Part shown: positions 44,935 through 56,471 of the stretch, piece by piece
How the letters are laid out: each line of letters opens with the position of its first letter
Numbering within the stretch: position 1 is the first letter of the stretch
From: Pascua guehoae
Taxonomy: Eukaryota > Basidiomycota > Tremellomycetes > Trichosporonales > Trichosporonaceae
Assembly (NCBI GenBank): GCA_001600415.1
Contig: BCJX01000006.1
Location: forward strand, 1,337,588 to 1,401,587
DNA: 64,000 nt
Direction: 5' to 3'
Notes under the pieces: generated by a model
Databases searched by the model: none
Seen by the model: the letters and a program-made list of their open reading frames with translations, nothing else
What the model was told of the DNA's origin: nothing
Translations under genes and position numbers: made by a program

Positions 44935-45935
44935 CGAGGTGAATCTGAACGTGTTTGATGTCGCAAGGTGAGTCGTTTGACTGTGGACACATTAGCTTGT
45001 CAGCAGCTCTGGTAAGCTCACATGTTGTGGTTGCCGGAAAGACTGGGTGATAGCTTGGGCCAAGCCCGCTAGTCGTCTACATTTAAAGTGCTACCCATCA
45101 GCGTTGTCGGACAACCATACCGTGGTCGGCCAGATACCCCCGGATTCCGATCAGCAGCGTTAGTGTCTTGGCATGCATGTTCGGTCCCTGTACTCGTCAT
45201 GAAGAAACGTGAGAATAGACCATACTCAAACGTGTGCCGTGTGCCATCCGGTGGGCTGGACGTCAAATGGCAGGTACAGGATGGAACGTGGAGCAGTTTC
45301 AAGATTCCGGTCGCACGTGTGACACTGCACTTCCATCAATAAACCCATGCGATACCCGGTTCCATGTGGTCTCAAGGCTTGGCATGGCGTCATCTCTGCA
45401 TGCCCACTGCTATGCATAGCGGGGACCCACACTGGGCCATGCTGGACCAAACTGTCTGGATGGAGAGACGTACTGCATGCACTTCTTCATCGGAACGTGT
45501 GCGGTCGCGCGTGCGGCCGCCCGCGACTGATGCCCACCAGGACCGGCGCGCAACGGAATAGACATCAGAAGAATGGTGGATGTTCGTACATGCCGGCGGT
45601 GCTGGGTCGAGCGCCTCGTCGTCAGTCCGTCACCATGTGTGTTGTAGCATGGGTTGAGTAACATCGGCGAGTTACGCCTGTACAAGCTACAAGCGGCACG
45701 TGTCGCGGTATGCAGGTGTGTCCATGCCCAACACCGACCGAGAGATTTCACGAGGTAGGTGGTCACACGAGACGGTTCAATGATGTAATGGGAAGGTGCT
45801 TCCGCGCCACATACACGGAGGGGCCAGGGGACACCTAGGACGACTACACAACGGGTGCTTCGGTAGTCGGCGACATGGGCCGCGGGTGACGCAGAGGTGG
45901 ACCGATACTCAACAAAAGGGGAGGGAGTCTCTCGC
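44935..45935. promoter_or_regulatory. Upstream region of the phosphodiesterase gene with two E-boxes
   Basis: About 1 kb between the GDPD start and the end of the GNL1-like gene, no gene supported. Two CACGTG sites are at 45314-45319 and 45697-45702, about 380 and 765 bp upstream of the GDPD ATG. CACGTG is the Pho4 core site in ascomycete phosphate regulation; its use here is inference. Confidence 0.35.
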
Positions 45936-48160
45936 TCATGAGTAGAGGTCGTCCTCGTCGCTGTCGCTGTCGGCATTATCGAGGCTCAGCGCTTCAAAGA
46001 AGCTCCTCTTGTTGACAGCGGTAAAGCTTTCAGGATCCTCGTCGCTCTCCTCGTCTTCGTCGTTGGACTCATCCTGCTCCTCTTCAGGGCTATCATCTTC
46101 CTCTGCCCCGTGCTCATCCTCCGCACTCTCAGCCGACCTTGCGGCGGCGGCGGCTTCGGCCTCGGCTTCCGCCTCGTCGAGGGGGTTTCCGCCAAGCCAG
46201 ACGCCCACGCCTTCGGGTGCGTCGAAACCGGGCGGCCGGAATCCCCAACGGACGCGACCATCTGCGAGGGTTCGCATCACTGCTTGTCAGTCTGTGCCTT
46301 CCATCATCCCAATACGAGCATACTCACTAGCGTTTCCAGCGCGGTTCGCATCTGGCCAGCCGCTCTTGGCGGTGACTGTCCGTCAGTACAGCCCCAACTC
46401 TCATGTTCTGGTTAGGACTCACTGTATCCGCGGTCAAGTGCACGGGAGTCCATGATGACACCCGCGGTGAGGGGCAGCTCCTTCTTCTTCACTGGACGGG
46501 GCGCATTGCCGCGCCACGTCTTCTTGGCCTCCATGTCGTCCTCTACCTCGAGCTTGATGGGCACGCGGAAGATTGTCTCGAGTGGTGCCACTGTCGCACT
46601 GAAATGGATGCACGCTGGGAGCGAAGGGATCTGGGAGATGGGAAGGACTGGATGTTAGCTTTGTGTTATTCGAGGGACAGGGGCATCGGGTGTAGATGAA
46701 GTATCGAACATCAGAGCCCTCTGTGAAGCGTACTCACTGCCTGACATGGCCTGAAACTCCATGGGCACGAGGCTGGGACAAACCAGCCCTGGGCAGTCGA
46801 TGATCTTGATAGTCCGCCCGGCCGTGAGGATTGTCTGGAAGTGCTTGGTCTTGCCCGGTGTCTTGGAGGTACGCACGCGCGATGCGCCGAGGAGTGCATT
46901 CAGCAGCGAAGACTTGCCCACGTTTGGTTGGCCGACGAGACCGACGCCGAGGGGCTCAGTCTCGGGGTCGCGCTCATGGTCATGGTCATCGTGGTCACTC
47001 TCCTTGTCGTCTTCATCACTCTCGTGCTCGTCCTCGTCTGTCTTCTCCGCTGGGGTGTCGCCGGCCTCGCCAGCTGGGTGCTTGAGGCGACGTCCGTGCA
47101 CGGGGCGCGGGGAAGTCTGCACCGGCTCGGGCTTGGCCGCTAGCGCCTCCCAGTCCACCGTTGACCGGACAGGCGGGGTCCACTCGGCGAGCTTGGCGGG
47201 ATCCGACTCGACCGACCTTGGTGGCTTGAGCAACCGCTCATGGGCGGTTTTTAGCGCTGCGACAAGCTCGCTGCGGGACGACACGGGCATGGCGGCGCGA
47301 TGTTGCCTCCGGCCCTCGCCGTACATGAGCTGCGTGTCGTAGGCCGTCATGCTGACGACCTGGACGTCATCGTCCTGGTCCCCACCCGTGTCTTCGCGCC
47401 ACCACTCGGTGAGCCATGTGCGCCAGCCTTCCACGACAACGGGGTCCACGAGGTCGGTCTTGGTGAGCACGAGGATGACCTGCTTCTTCGGCCGCAGACC
47501 ACGAATGTACGAGCGGAGCGACGGGGGGCAGTGGAGTGGGGGAGCACGCGAGTCCACCAAGAGGAGGATGATGGAGGACGACTCGGTAACGCGCCATCTG
47601 CCTATCAGCAAACTGATCTACTGATTCGCAGAGCAGAAAACCAAAACTCACAACTGGCGCCACACTTCGAGGTTGGTCTCGAACATGCTCGGGCTATGGG
47701 GCCACTCGCTCCCTTCGTCCTTGCTCTCAACCCAGTCGTCCACAATGGAGCGCGTCGTCGACATCCACTCTCTGAATACCTCCTCTTCATGGGCTTCGAC
47801 CTCGCGCTTGGTCTGTCCGTACTGAAACTCGGGGCGGGCAGGCACAGAGAGCTTGGCGCCCTCGGGCCGAGTCACGACCTCGAGAGGGAAGACGGCCGCA
47901 TCTGGCGGCAACGGCCGAGTGAGCGGTGTCTCGTAGGTGAGGAGGCGTGTCGTCTCGGCGTAGTTTGGGGGGAGCGCGATGAAGCGCGACTCGAGGGCGC
48001 GCACGCCCGAGCCCTTGTGCAGGTCGGTGCGGCCGCGGTTGGGATGAGAACGGCGACTCGAGACGGGAGCGTGCTCGGGCTCCTCTCCGCGCCTGATGGC
48101 CCGTTTGTTTTGGAGTTGGATCTTCTTCTGCCTGTGTGAGAAGGCGACGGCGCGCGGCAT
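45936..48160 (-). CDS. GNL1: GNL1/HSR1-related circularly permuted GTPase
   Basis: Model: 48160-47652, 47597-46738, 46647-46423, 46375-46328, 46279-45936; 661 residues, phases consistent. The start MPRAVAFSHRQKKIQLQNKR matches the basic N-terminus of GNL1 proteins. The GTPase motifs come in permuted order: G4 TKTD (215-218), then G1 GQPNVGKSS (392-400), then G3 DCPG (437-440), separated by an acidic/His insertion (355-380). The junction-spanning WRQLWRV and ILPISQIP blocks, and the later KSGWPDANRAGN, are family-specific. The C-terminus is a long Glu/Asp/Ser tail. Relatives act in ribosome biogenesis and shuttle to the nucleus; the precise role is unsettled. Confidence 0.93.
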
Positions 48161-49215
48161 GGTGGGGGTGGGTGGCTGCTTGTCGGTGAGGAGACTGTGT
48201 GGGTCTGTGTGTGTGTGTGTGTGTGTGGTGAGGGGGTTGGGTCTAGTTGCTGATGGGGTTTGTGAGGCTTGTTGTTGATGGGGAGAATGTAGGCCAAGAC
48301 GAGGAGCTTTAAAGGCACACGGATACACGGCGCGTGCTGTGGACAGAGTCGGTGTTGTCACGGACAGAGTCGCAGCATGGGGTAGATGTTACCTCTGATC
48401 CACGGATCCGACGAGAGATGGTGTAGCAATGCCGATTCCGGGATGACGTCACAGCCAAATCCCTCAGCCTTATCCGACACGGGACCACGTGGTTCGGATC
48501 CGAAATTGTTTGCCACTTGCTCCGGTGAACACATGAAACGCGTCCGTGTGCAGCCGAGATGATTGAACTCGGAACGGCGCCCGGGAAGGGCTTGCCGGGC
48601 ACCGCCTACCGGCGAACCAGTGGTTGCCCCGCCCGCTGCTGTTTCTGGGCAGATAGGGAAGTTACCATGGTTGTCTCTCTTGGCAGTAACAGGCCGAGAC
48701 ACACATATCTTACCACTCGGTGGCCCAAGTCCTGTTGATATTATTACATCCTGGGCTTGAACACTCGAATGGTCATCCTGCAACAGTCAACCAGCAATCA
48801 ACGATTGGGGACAGACGGAAGTAGCCCTCTTCTGTAAGACTGGAAGGTCAAGACTTTGACCTTGCATTGCCCACAACAGCCGTCTAATTCGAAGCAGCCG
48901 ACCTCGTGCCAGGTGGCGCAGCTCCATACTGCGAGCATGGCCGAGGCCGTGGCCGATGGTCACAGTGCTTGGGGCTCCACCTGCAGTTCGGAGCGACAGG
49001 AAAATTGACAAGTCCTTCACGAAACCTGGCAGTTGGGTTCGAACGTGGCCATCCTGACAGCCTGGAATTTGGGAAGGCAAATATCTCGGCAGCGTGGAGA
49101 TGAGACAGTGTGGCAGAGCCTCCCTACCCAAAAGACTCGAGCCGCATCTGGATTTGCTGGGGGATGGCAAGTCCCTCGTCATCCCAGACCCCATGGTAGG
49201 CAAGTAATCAGCACC
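48161..49215. other. Intergenic region, no supported protein gene
   Basis: It contains the GNL1 promoter (with a GT run at 48207-48225), a CRE-like TGACGTCA near 48445-48452, and a palindromic CCACGTGG near 48487. A stem (CCGAG ... CTCGG) at 48554-48572 superficially resembles a tRNA T-arm but no full tRNA can be folded. Confidence 0.5.
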
Positions 49216-49341
49216 TCTTCGCTAGTATATCGGTTAGTATAATCGCCTCTCAACAGAGAGCCCGGCGAAGGCGAGCAGCACATCGGCAGCTCGGCTAGCT
49301 GGAGTTCGCGATAGAGCAGGGTTCGACTCCCTGGCGGAGAA
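49216..49341 (+). tRNA. tRNA-Glu(CTC) with a 54-nt intron
   Basis: The acceptor 5' strand TCTTCGC (49216-49222) pairs with GCGGAGA (49334-49340), one G-T wobble, discriminator A at 49341. A-box region TAGTATATCGGTTAGTA. The anticodon stem ATCGC (49242-49246) pairs with GCGAT (49308-49312). The anticodon CTC is at 49249-49251. T-arm CAGGG-TTCGACT-CCCTG is at 49317-49333 and doubles as the B-box. The intron, 49253-49306, starts one base 3' of the anticodon, the canonical place. A T5 run follows. Isotype is assigned from the anticodon. Confidence 0.92.
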
Positions 49342-49343
49342 GC

Positions 49344-49348
49344 TTTTT
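49344..49348 (+). terminator. RNA polymerase III terminator (T5)
   Basis: Five T residues start three bases after the tRNA discriminator base, the standard Pol III stop. Confidence 0.85.
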
Positions 49349-49859
49349 GATCCGTGGCGGCGTGGAGCGGCCCCTGCGAGGTATGGCTTGCATCGAGGGG
49401 AATGCTGGGGGTCGGGTGAGATGTGAAGGACGCAGGACGGGGGTTGTCGAAGTCGTGAAAGACAGACAATTGTCGTCAGCCGTTCCAACTCAGTGGCAGA
49501 AGACTCCACGGGCCAAGCGAGTCAGGACTGTCAATCACGAGCTGGGACGCTCCACCATTATTCTACGCTGGTCAGACTGGCCGCGCGCGTTGCATTTCTC
49601 CGTCGCGTGCATACTACGCGCAAGGTGCAGCATCTCACATGTCAGACGTGCGGCAGTCGCAGTGCTGGACAGTGTATCACTTTGGGCGAGTAACATGGAT
49701 GTGGTCCTTGTGAGATGGAGCTTTAGTGACGTATGAGCTTGTCGATTTGAGCACGTTGTCACCCTTTCGCCGGCTTGGCTGGCGGTATGGACGAATGTGT
49801 TACATTTAATGCTGATGACCTCTACTTCGACGTACCCCTGTGGCCTGTATTTTCGACAA
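49349..49859. other. Intergenic spacer after the tRNA
   Basis: About 500 bp between the tRNA and the end of SSU72. I see no gene or notable repeat. Confidence 0.5.
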
Positions 49860-51239
49860 TCACCAAAAAGACACAGTGTGGAGTAGCGCATGTGGGTGCT
49901 TCTCGGCGTGGGCCACGAGAATACCATCAATCTCTGCGTCCAAACTGCGCGCCTTTTCAATCTGCAAATGTGAGCGAGCTACATTGACTAAAATGACGAA
50001 GCTCAGCTCACCGTTTGTGCCAGTTCGAGGATCGACTTGCCCGCAATATGTGCCTCTTCGGGGTTGTCCTTGATCTCGACGTTGATGACATGGATTGGGT
50101 GGTTGAACTCGCCGCCTCGTTCCAGAAGGTCTGAGTGTGTTAATAAAGGTGGCGAGCCTGGGCCAGGTAGGATTTCGCTGTCGCCCATGACCGACTCACT
50201 CTCACAAACTGCATCATAGCAGCGCTCCTCACACGTAATGACCACATCCGCGAGGATCGCCTTCATGTCCTGCCATCGCTGGGGTGCGAGCTTGACCTTG
50301 CGGTTACGGTCCAGCATAGGCAGGAGCCCATTGGCGGTATACCTGATGGGTCAGTTCTGCTGTTCATCCCCCACCCACAGCTTGGGATCCTTTGACTCCA
50401 GATCCTTGTAAATGACATCGTAGGGCGTCCCAAACCGGTACACGTTGGGCTTGTCGATCGCGGGCCCGGGCAAGCGCACGGCCGATCCTGTGCCAGCCGA
50501 GGTGACGCGGAGTCCCGCGTTGCTGTCTGTCAGTCATGAACTCGACTGTGAGCCTGCCAAACGCACTTCAACACCTTGTGTGCCTCCATCGAGCGGTTCT
50601 GAAGTGTCAGCTACTATGCTAAGGTAAACACAGCTGACCCACATTATTGCTCGCACACACGACGCAGAACAGTGGCCGTTGCCGGACGCCGACCTCGCCA
50701 TCATCCCCGTTCCTGGTAGCGACATCGGCGACCGGCGGCGTTGGGCGATGCTGCTGCACCTGCGTCTCCATGCGTGGCGGGGGCGTGGCGCTATGTTCGG
50801 GTCCGCGCCGCCGAGGGTCCTGGGGGAAGGCGCGGGGATCTCTTGGGTCGCGCGCCCTGGGGTCCCGCGGGTCGCGGCTGTGGTTGTCACGGGGGTCGCG
50901 GGATTCGCGAGGGTCGCGCACATGCGGGGCTGGCGCGGCGTACTCGTCCCTCCGGCGCGGATCGGCTCCGTAAGGCGGCGTGGCCGTGCCTCCCTGCCCA
51001 CCCGGTCCTCCTTGGCCACCAGAGCCTCGGAGGCGCGGGTCAGACGGTGGTGCGTACCGCGAGCGCGGGTCGCCGTTGGCAGGATACCCATACTGGGACG
51101 GTCCTGGGCCAGGCTGGCCACCTGGAGCGCCTCCGGGTCCTCCTGCTGGTGCACCAGAGGGAGGCGCACCATATCCCTGGCGGCCGTAGTCGCCGCCATA
51201 GGGGCCGTTGCGGCGCGGGTCGCGGCGACGGGGGTCCAT
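49860..51239 (-). CDS. SSU72: SSU72 RNA polymerase II CTD phosphatase with DPR-repeat N-terminal extension
   Basis: Model: 51239-50643, 50598-50567, 50522-50379, 50342-50200, 50130-50012, 49961-49860; 378 residues. Residues 188-378 are a full Ssu72: nucleophile loop CASNNNRS (Cys195, Arg201), [75 protein letters not shown] and the end HTVSFW. Ssu72 removes phosphate from Ser5/Ser7 of the CTD and works in 3'-end formation and termination. The first about 180 residues are extra: Gly/Pro/Gln-rich with 12 DPR motifs, densest at 105-145. They are in one continuous exon with the catalytic start. Initiation at the internal Met about residue 158 would give a nearly standard-length protein. Divergent from NUP120. 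Confidence 0.93.
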
Positions 51240-51766
51240 CCTTTGTTGTCAGCGGGAGGTGGGGGTGGATGGCAGAGAGAGGGTCATGTAGGGGAGCTTG
51301 GTTACTCACTCGGTCGATGTCTAGATTCCAACAATCTTCCTTGGAGTGTCTCTTGTTATGATGAGGAGGATGCGAGGAATGGGAGGATGATGATGAAGAC
51401 AATGGTGGCGAGGAGAGTGGGTGAGGTGTGTGGATTGCACCTGCCTGGTCTAAACTCGAACTCGAACTCAAGTCAGTCTCTGTCTGTCAAACAGGTCGAG
51501 CGAGGTACAGTACGAGGTTGACGCAAGAGCTTGGAAAGCGGAACCAAATATGCCACGTGGATTTACGATTGCCGTGCGCTCGTTCTGCCTGGCATGCCTG
51601 GCTGGGTTTTCTGAACAATCGGACAGCAACAGCCAAGGGACAACACAACTACTACCATTCATCTCCCTTCCATCGTCACCTCTCCACCACCTCCATCTCT
51701 ACGGCTTCGGGAATTCTCTCCAGTGGACGGGTAACCGCGCGTACGATATACTCTCGCGCACCTGTC
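51240..51766. promoter_or_regulatory. Bidirectional promoter region SSU72 / NUP120
   Basis: The 527 bp between the two divergent start codons hold both promoters. A direct repeat AACTCGAACTCGAACTC is near 51458-51475. Confidence 0.4.
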
Positions 51767-54700
51767 ATGTCGCTGTACACGCCGTTCCAGCTGGTGCACG
51801 CGCACCTCTCTCCGTCACCTGTGGCCGAGGTCGTTGTTCCAACTGAGCGGCCCTTCCCGCCGACGCGTGAGGCGTACACCTCACCTTTGCACGAGGGGCA
51901 TGCTTTGAGCGCGTGCTTTGAGCCGCGGACAGCGACTCTGGCACGTTCTGTGTGCAACGGGCACGTTCTCGAGCTGCGCTCGCTGTCGCCCGTCGCTGCG
52001 CGGACCAAAGGAGAGTCGACACCCGTTCTCCGCATTCTCCTTCCCGACCCCCTTCGCCCGCTTGCGAGCGGCTGCATTGTCCCCTCCCTTCGATCTGGCC
52101 GGATCGTCGTTGTCGTCCTCACGGAGGCGGACGTTGTGTATCGCTTCTCGTTTCCCCTCGGTGCATTTGCCGACAAGGGTGACCGCATCAACTTTGCCAA
52201 CACCACCAAACACGGCGACTGGTACGAGGAGTGGGAGCTCGACCCAGACGTTGTCGCTTCCACGGGCGGTGTGGGCAGCTGGCAGGTCACAAATGAGGAC
52301 ACTGTTGTGCTCGGATGCGCCGACGGCGGCATCCTCAAGGTCTCGCGTACACAAAACTCGACATCTGGTGCGTCACAACTCCATCCCGTGCCGTTGCTAA
52401 CCGTAGACAACCCGCAGTGGACAGAGTCGCACCACCGTGCGTCTTCGAGGTTACGCATCGGCTCGCTCTTCTCGCGCGCGACCGACGAGCTCATCACGTC
52501 AATTGCAGAGTTTGACTACGAGGACCAGATCTCGGTGGTGTACACATTCTCGCGCGATGGCAAGCTCCGCACTTGGTCGGCAGCGACTGGGCAATGCCTC
52601 AAGTCGATTGATGTGCGCGTGTCCTCCAACCAGGTCGCGCTCGCTTCAAGCACACAGTCTGCACCGAGCTATGCGGCTGGCGAACTATCCAACTCGCTCA
52701 TCCGCGTGATCGCGCACCCCAACCCTTCATCACGCTTCTCGCACATTGTTGTCGTCTTTGTGCCTACTCCTTACAACCCCGCATCACCAGGCACGTTCGT
52801 CTTCTACCGTGCATCCAACACGGCGTACGGAGCCAACGACCTTGTCCCCGCAGGCGAGCGACCCGGCTCTCCGGCGTCTGCAGGCAGCGAGCTTCGTGGG
52901 TTTGAGATCCAGCCGCCCACGCGCACCGATGCCGCCGACGGATGGCGCCTCTGGGCCGTCTGGGACTCGAAGGGCACGCTCACTGCCGACTCGGTACCTG
53001 TCAACGACATTCTCCAGTTTACCACCTACCACGAACCCTACCCGCGTCCCAGGATGGTGCTCGACTGGCAGCGCGCGACGGTGGACGACGCTGTCGAGCG
53101 CTTCGACGCCGCATACTTTGACAACCTCCTGGGCACCGAGGCACCCGACCCCGCCAACCCGTACGACAACTCTGACATTTCCGACGTCTTTATCACCCAC
53201 CTCTTCCAGCCGGCGCGCTTTTCGCAGGACACGCTTACGACCGCCCTGGAAAACTACCTCGAGCGGCTGCCACAGACCCAGTCGGACAAGCTGCAGTCGA
53301 CCGTGTTCCCGTCCCTGTCGCGCCGCTTTGTCGCGACAGTCGGGTGCATGCTCCGTATGGAGACGAGCCCGCAGACGGGAGCGCCTGTTGTGGACGCATT
53401 CCGCAAAGCTCTCAAGCTCGAGTGGTTAGGCATCTGGGCACGCGCGCGCGAGCTCGACAAGCAGGCTCGCTGGCCGGTCGGCACGTCGTCGATCAACGGG
53501 CAGCTCCTTGTGCTCGACCGCGAGGGCGCCTCGGCACCTGTCCTTGAGGACGCGCCCGGTGTGCTGGTGCGCCTTGGCCTTTCACCCGTGGATGCGGCCG
53601 ACTTGCAAACCCTCCCCGAGGGTGCATTGGCAGCTGTGTACCCGTCGCTGGCGCCACCATTGGCGCGCCGGGCGTTGACAGCGCTTGCCATCGGTGGTGA
53701 GCGTTTGGCATTGGCGCTTCGTGAGCAGGAGGCCGAGGACGCACCCACAGCACTTGACGCGTTTGTGGCGCACGTCAATGACGAGCTCGCGGCACCTCCG
53801 CGTATGCCGGTTGAGAACCTCGCTGCGTTGTGGTGGGATGACCTCGTTGAGCCCTACCTCGTATCCGAGGACCTCACCGCGCTCCAGGCCGCAGTAGGAG
53901 AATGCTCGACCTTTGGCGTGACACGCACACTGTCAGCTGCACTCGACCTCCTGGCGACCGCTCCGGCACCGTCCAGCAGCGACGGGACGGCCGACACGTG
54001 GTCGTTTGCGGGCTTTGGCAACGCGCTGCTCGCGTCGACCGTGTCGGCGATCATTGCGGCGCGTTATGCCTTTGCGCGCGACTTGCTCCTTGTCTCACTC
54101 TACCACTTATCCGTGACGCCCGACCCCGAGGACGACGACGACCTGCTGCAGGTCCTTGCGCGCGCCCAGGTCGCGTACCACCGCTACCGCGTCTTGGCGT
54201 GGCTGGCGGCGCAGACGGGTGAGGAGGCCGGCGAGCGCACACGGGCACGGCGCCACGCCAAGCGCGCCCGGGGCAAGGACGATATGCTTGCCGAGTTTGA
54301 CAGCCTGCGCATGCGCGAGGGCGGCGACGACAGCCATGACCCCGCAGACACGGACGGGTACGACACTAGCTACTCGCTCATGCACAGCCTACTTGCGCGG
54401 GCGTTCCCCCAGCCCGTCCCACGAGACACGGTGGCGGCGCTGTTCGACAGCGCGTCCCAGCTGCTCTCGGACCTGAGCCTGCTCGATGCTGGTCTCGTCG
54501 ACACCGAGCCGGGCACGCCCGACGTGCGCCTCGCCCACGCTGTCCTGCGCGATGGCCACGCGGCTGTCGCTGACGACCTCACCGAGTTGTACCCCCTCAG
54601 TGCGGGTATGGCGTTTGTCCGCGGCCGCGCGTTACTCGAGATGGGTAAAGTGGGCGCGGCAGTGGCCATGCTCGAGCGCGCCGCTGCGGGCGTGCGCGAT

Positions 54701-56230
54701 GGCTCGCTCGCCGACATTCTGCCCACGTGCACGGGCAAATCGGGCCTGGGTGAGTACTACCGCCGCGTCATGGCCGTGGTCGACGAGCACGGCCTCGAGC
54801 ACCCTGTTGCGCACTTTGGCAAGCTCGCACTCGCGGCGAGCGAGCACGGCGACCCCAGCACGAGCGATATCTGGACACGTGTGTTCCTTGCCCACCTCGC
54901 GATGGGCGAGTACGAGGACGCGTACACGACCCTCACGAGCGCGCCATTCCAGGAAATGTGAGTTGACATGGGCACGAGCAAACTCTTGAACTGCCAAAAC
55001 TAACAATATAGCAAGCGCGACCTCCTCGGCCAGCTCATCTCGGCCATGTGCGAGGCCAACGAGGTGGGGCGGCTCAACTCGCTGGGCTTTATCGGGTTCC
55101 AGAAGGACGTCGAGGAGCGGCTCAACTTCAAGGCGCGCAACTCGGACCCGCTCCGTGCGCCAAACTACTACACGGTGCTGTACTCGTGGCACATTTCGCG
55201 CGGCGACTACCGCTCGGCCGCAGAGATCATGTACGCGCAGGGACAGCGGTTTGCCGACGCGCCTGCGACGCGCGTACCCGCGCAGCAGCTGGCGTCGATG
55301 CGTGCCCAGTCGTACCTGGCTGCCATTAACGCGCTTGCGCTCGTCGAGCCGCGCAACGCGTGGATCAGCGTGCTTGCCGACCCCGAGTCGCGCCACCAGT
55401 CCAATGACACTGACAGTGGGCGCGACCCCAAGCGCCGGCGGGTGACGCACTACATTCCCGAATCCGAGTTTTCGCAGGGCAACAAGCCGGTCGACATTGT
55501 GACGCTCCCCGACATGCGGCGCGAGTACACCGCCGTACTCTCCCAGTTGCGCCTGGCCTCGTCCATTCCCGACCTGCACGATGCCGGGTCTGCGGGCGTA
55601 TCGCTCACCCCGGCCGAGCTCGTGGGCTTCTTCACCCAGCGCAGCTTGTTTGACTATGCCCAGTCGTCGGCCGCCGCGCTCGACGTCGACATGACCGACC
55701 TCTTTGTCGCCCTCGCGTCCCGCTGCCTCGAGCTCGCGCGCGCACCCCCCAACACGCCCAGCGCAGACTTCCTCGCCCTCTCCCCCGTCACGGCCCGCCT
55801 CCGCGGTCCCCCCGGCATGCTCGCCCTGCGATACCTCCAAGTCGCACTGGCACGGCACGACTCGGAAAAGACACAGTGGCGGTACCACGCCGCCGTCGCA
55901 GAGACGTTCCTCTCCCTCTCGCCCCCCGGCGCCCAGCCGCCCGCATGGCTCGTGGCCGCCGAAATGGGCCGGGATCCACAGGCCTGGATCGCACGCGCAC
56001 TCAAGCACGGGTGGGTCGCAGAGGCCACGGGATGGAGTGCAGACGTGCTTCGCAAACTCCCCGCGGCCGAGATGCTGCGCAAGCCCTACGCCGTCGAGGG
56101 CCCGTACAGTCTCGTCGACCGTGTGGTTGCGGCTGCCAAGGACGAGGACAAGGAGACACAGGCCAAGGCGCAGGCGTTGTGGGATATGGTCGGCCGGAGA
56201 GCCACGGCGATGAAGGCCATCACGGCCTAG
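51767..56230 (+). CDS. NUP120: Nucleoporin Nup120/Nup160 of the Y-complex
   Basis: Model: 51767-52367, 52407-54957, 55012-56230; 1456 residues. The N-terminal half (to about 480) reads as beta-propeller blades (VVLGCADGGILKVSR, VVYTFSRDGKLRTWSAATGQ), the rest as a long alpha-solenoid, the Nup120/Nup160 layout. The block WTESHHRASSRLRIGSLFSR is a family hallmark. The C-terminal exon has ARNSDPLRAPNYYTVLYSWH and GDYRSAAEIMYAQGQRF, also typical. The Y-complex is the outer scaffold ring of the nuclear pore. The first intron (39 bp: GTGCGT, CTAAC, TAG) is a multiple of three and free of stops, so it could be read through; its removal joins the hallmark more cleanly. ATG 51767 is the first in-frame ATG. 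Confidence 0.88.
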
Positions 56231-56471
56231 TTGCAGGATTGCCGTGGAGTGTGCAGGTGCTAGAGAATACATTATGTACAGCGTTGGTTGGTGGGCACGA
56301 GCCAGACTCGTGCTGGTGGAAGAATGCATCCTTCTGCTATATATCCCTAGTGACAACAGATGTCAATGCGTGCATGTCGCCGCATGCTTTCGTGCTCTAC
56401 GCTCTACCCTTCCCCCCCTCACTCGCTCACAATCTCCCCACACTCGCCCTACACTCGCCCCCCATCCTGTC

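Noticed and set aside
48541..48600. T-arm-like stem on the minus strand (GAGTTCAATC)
   Set aside because: The stem would need a 9-nt loop and there is no matching acceptor, D- or anticodon arm.
54632..56356. 574-codon minus-strand frame opposite NUP120
   Set aside because: Antisense shadow of conserved nucleoporin exons that crosses the NUP120 intron.
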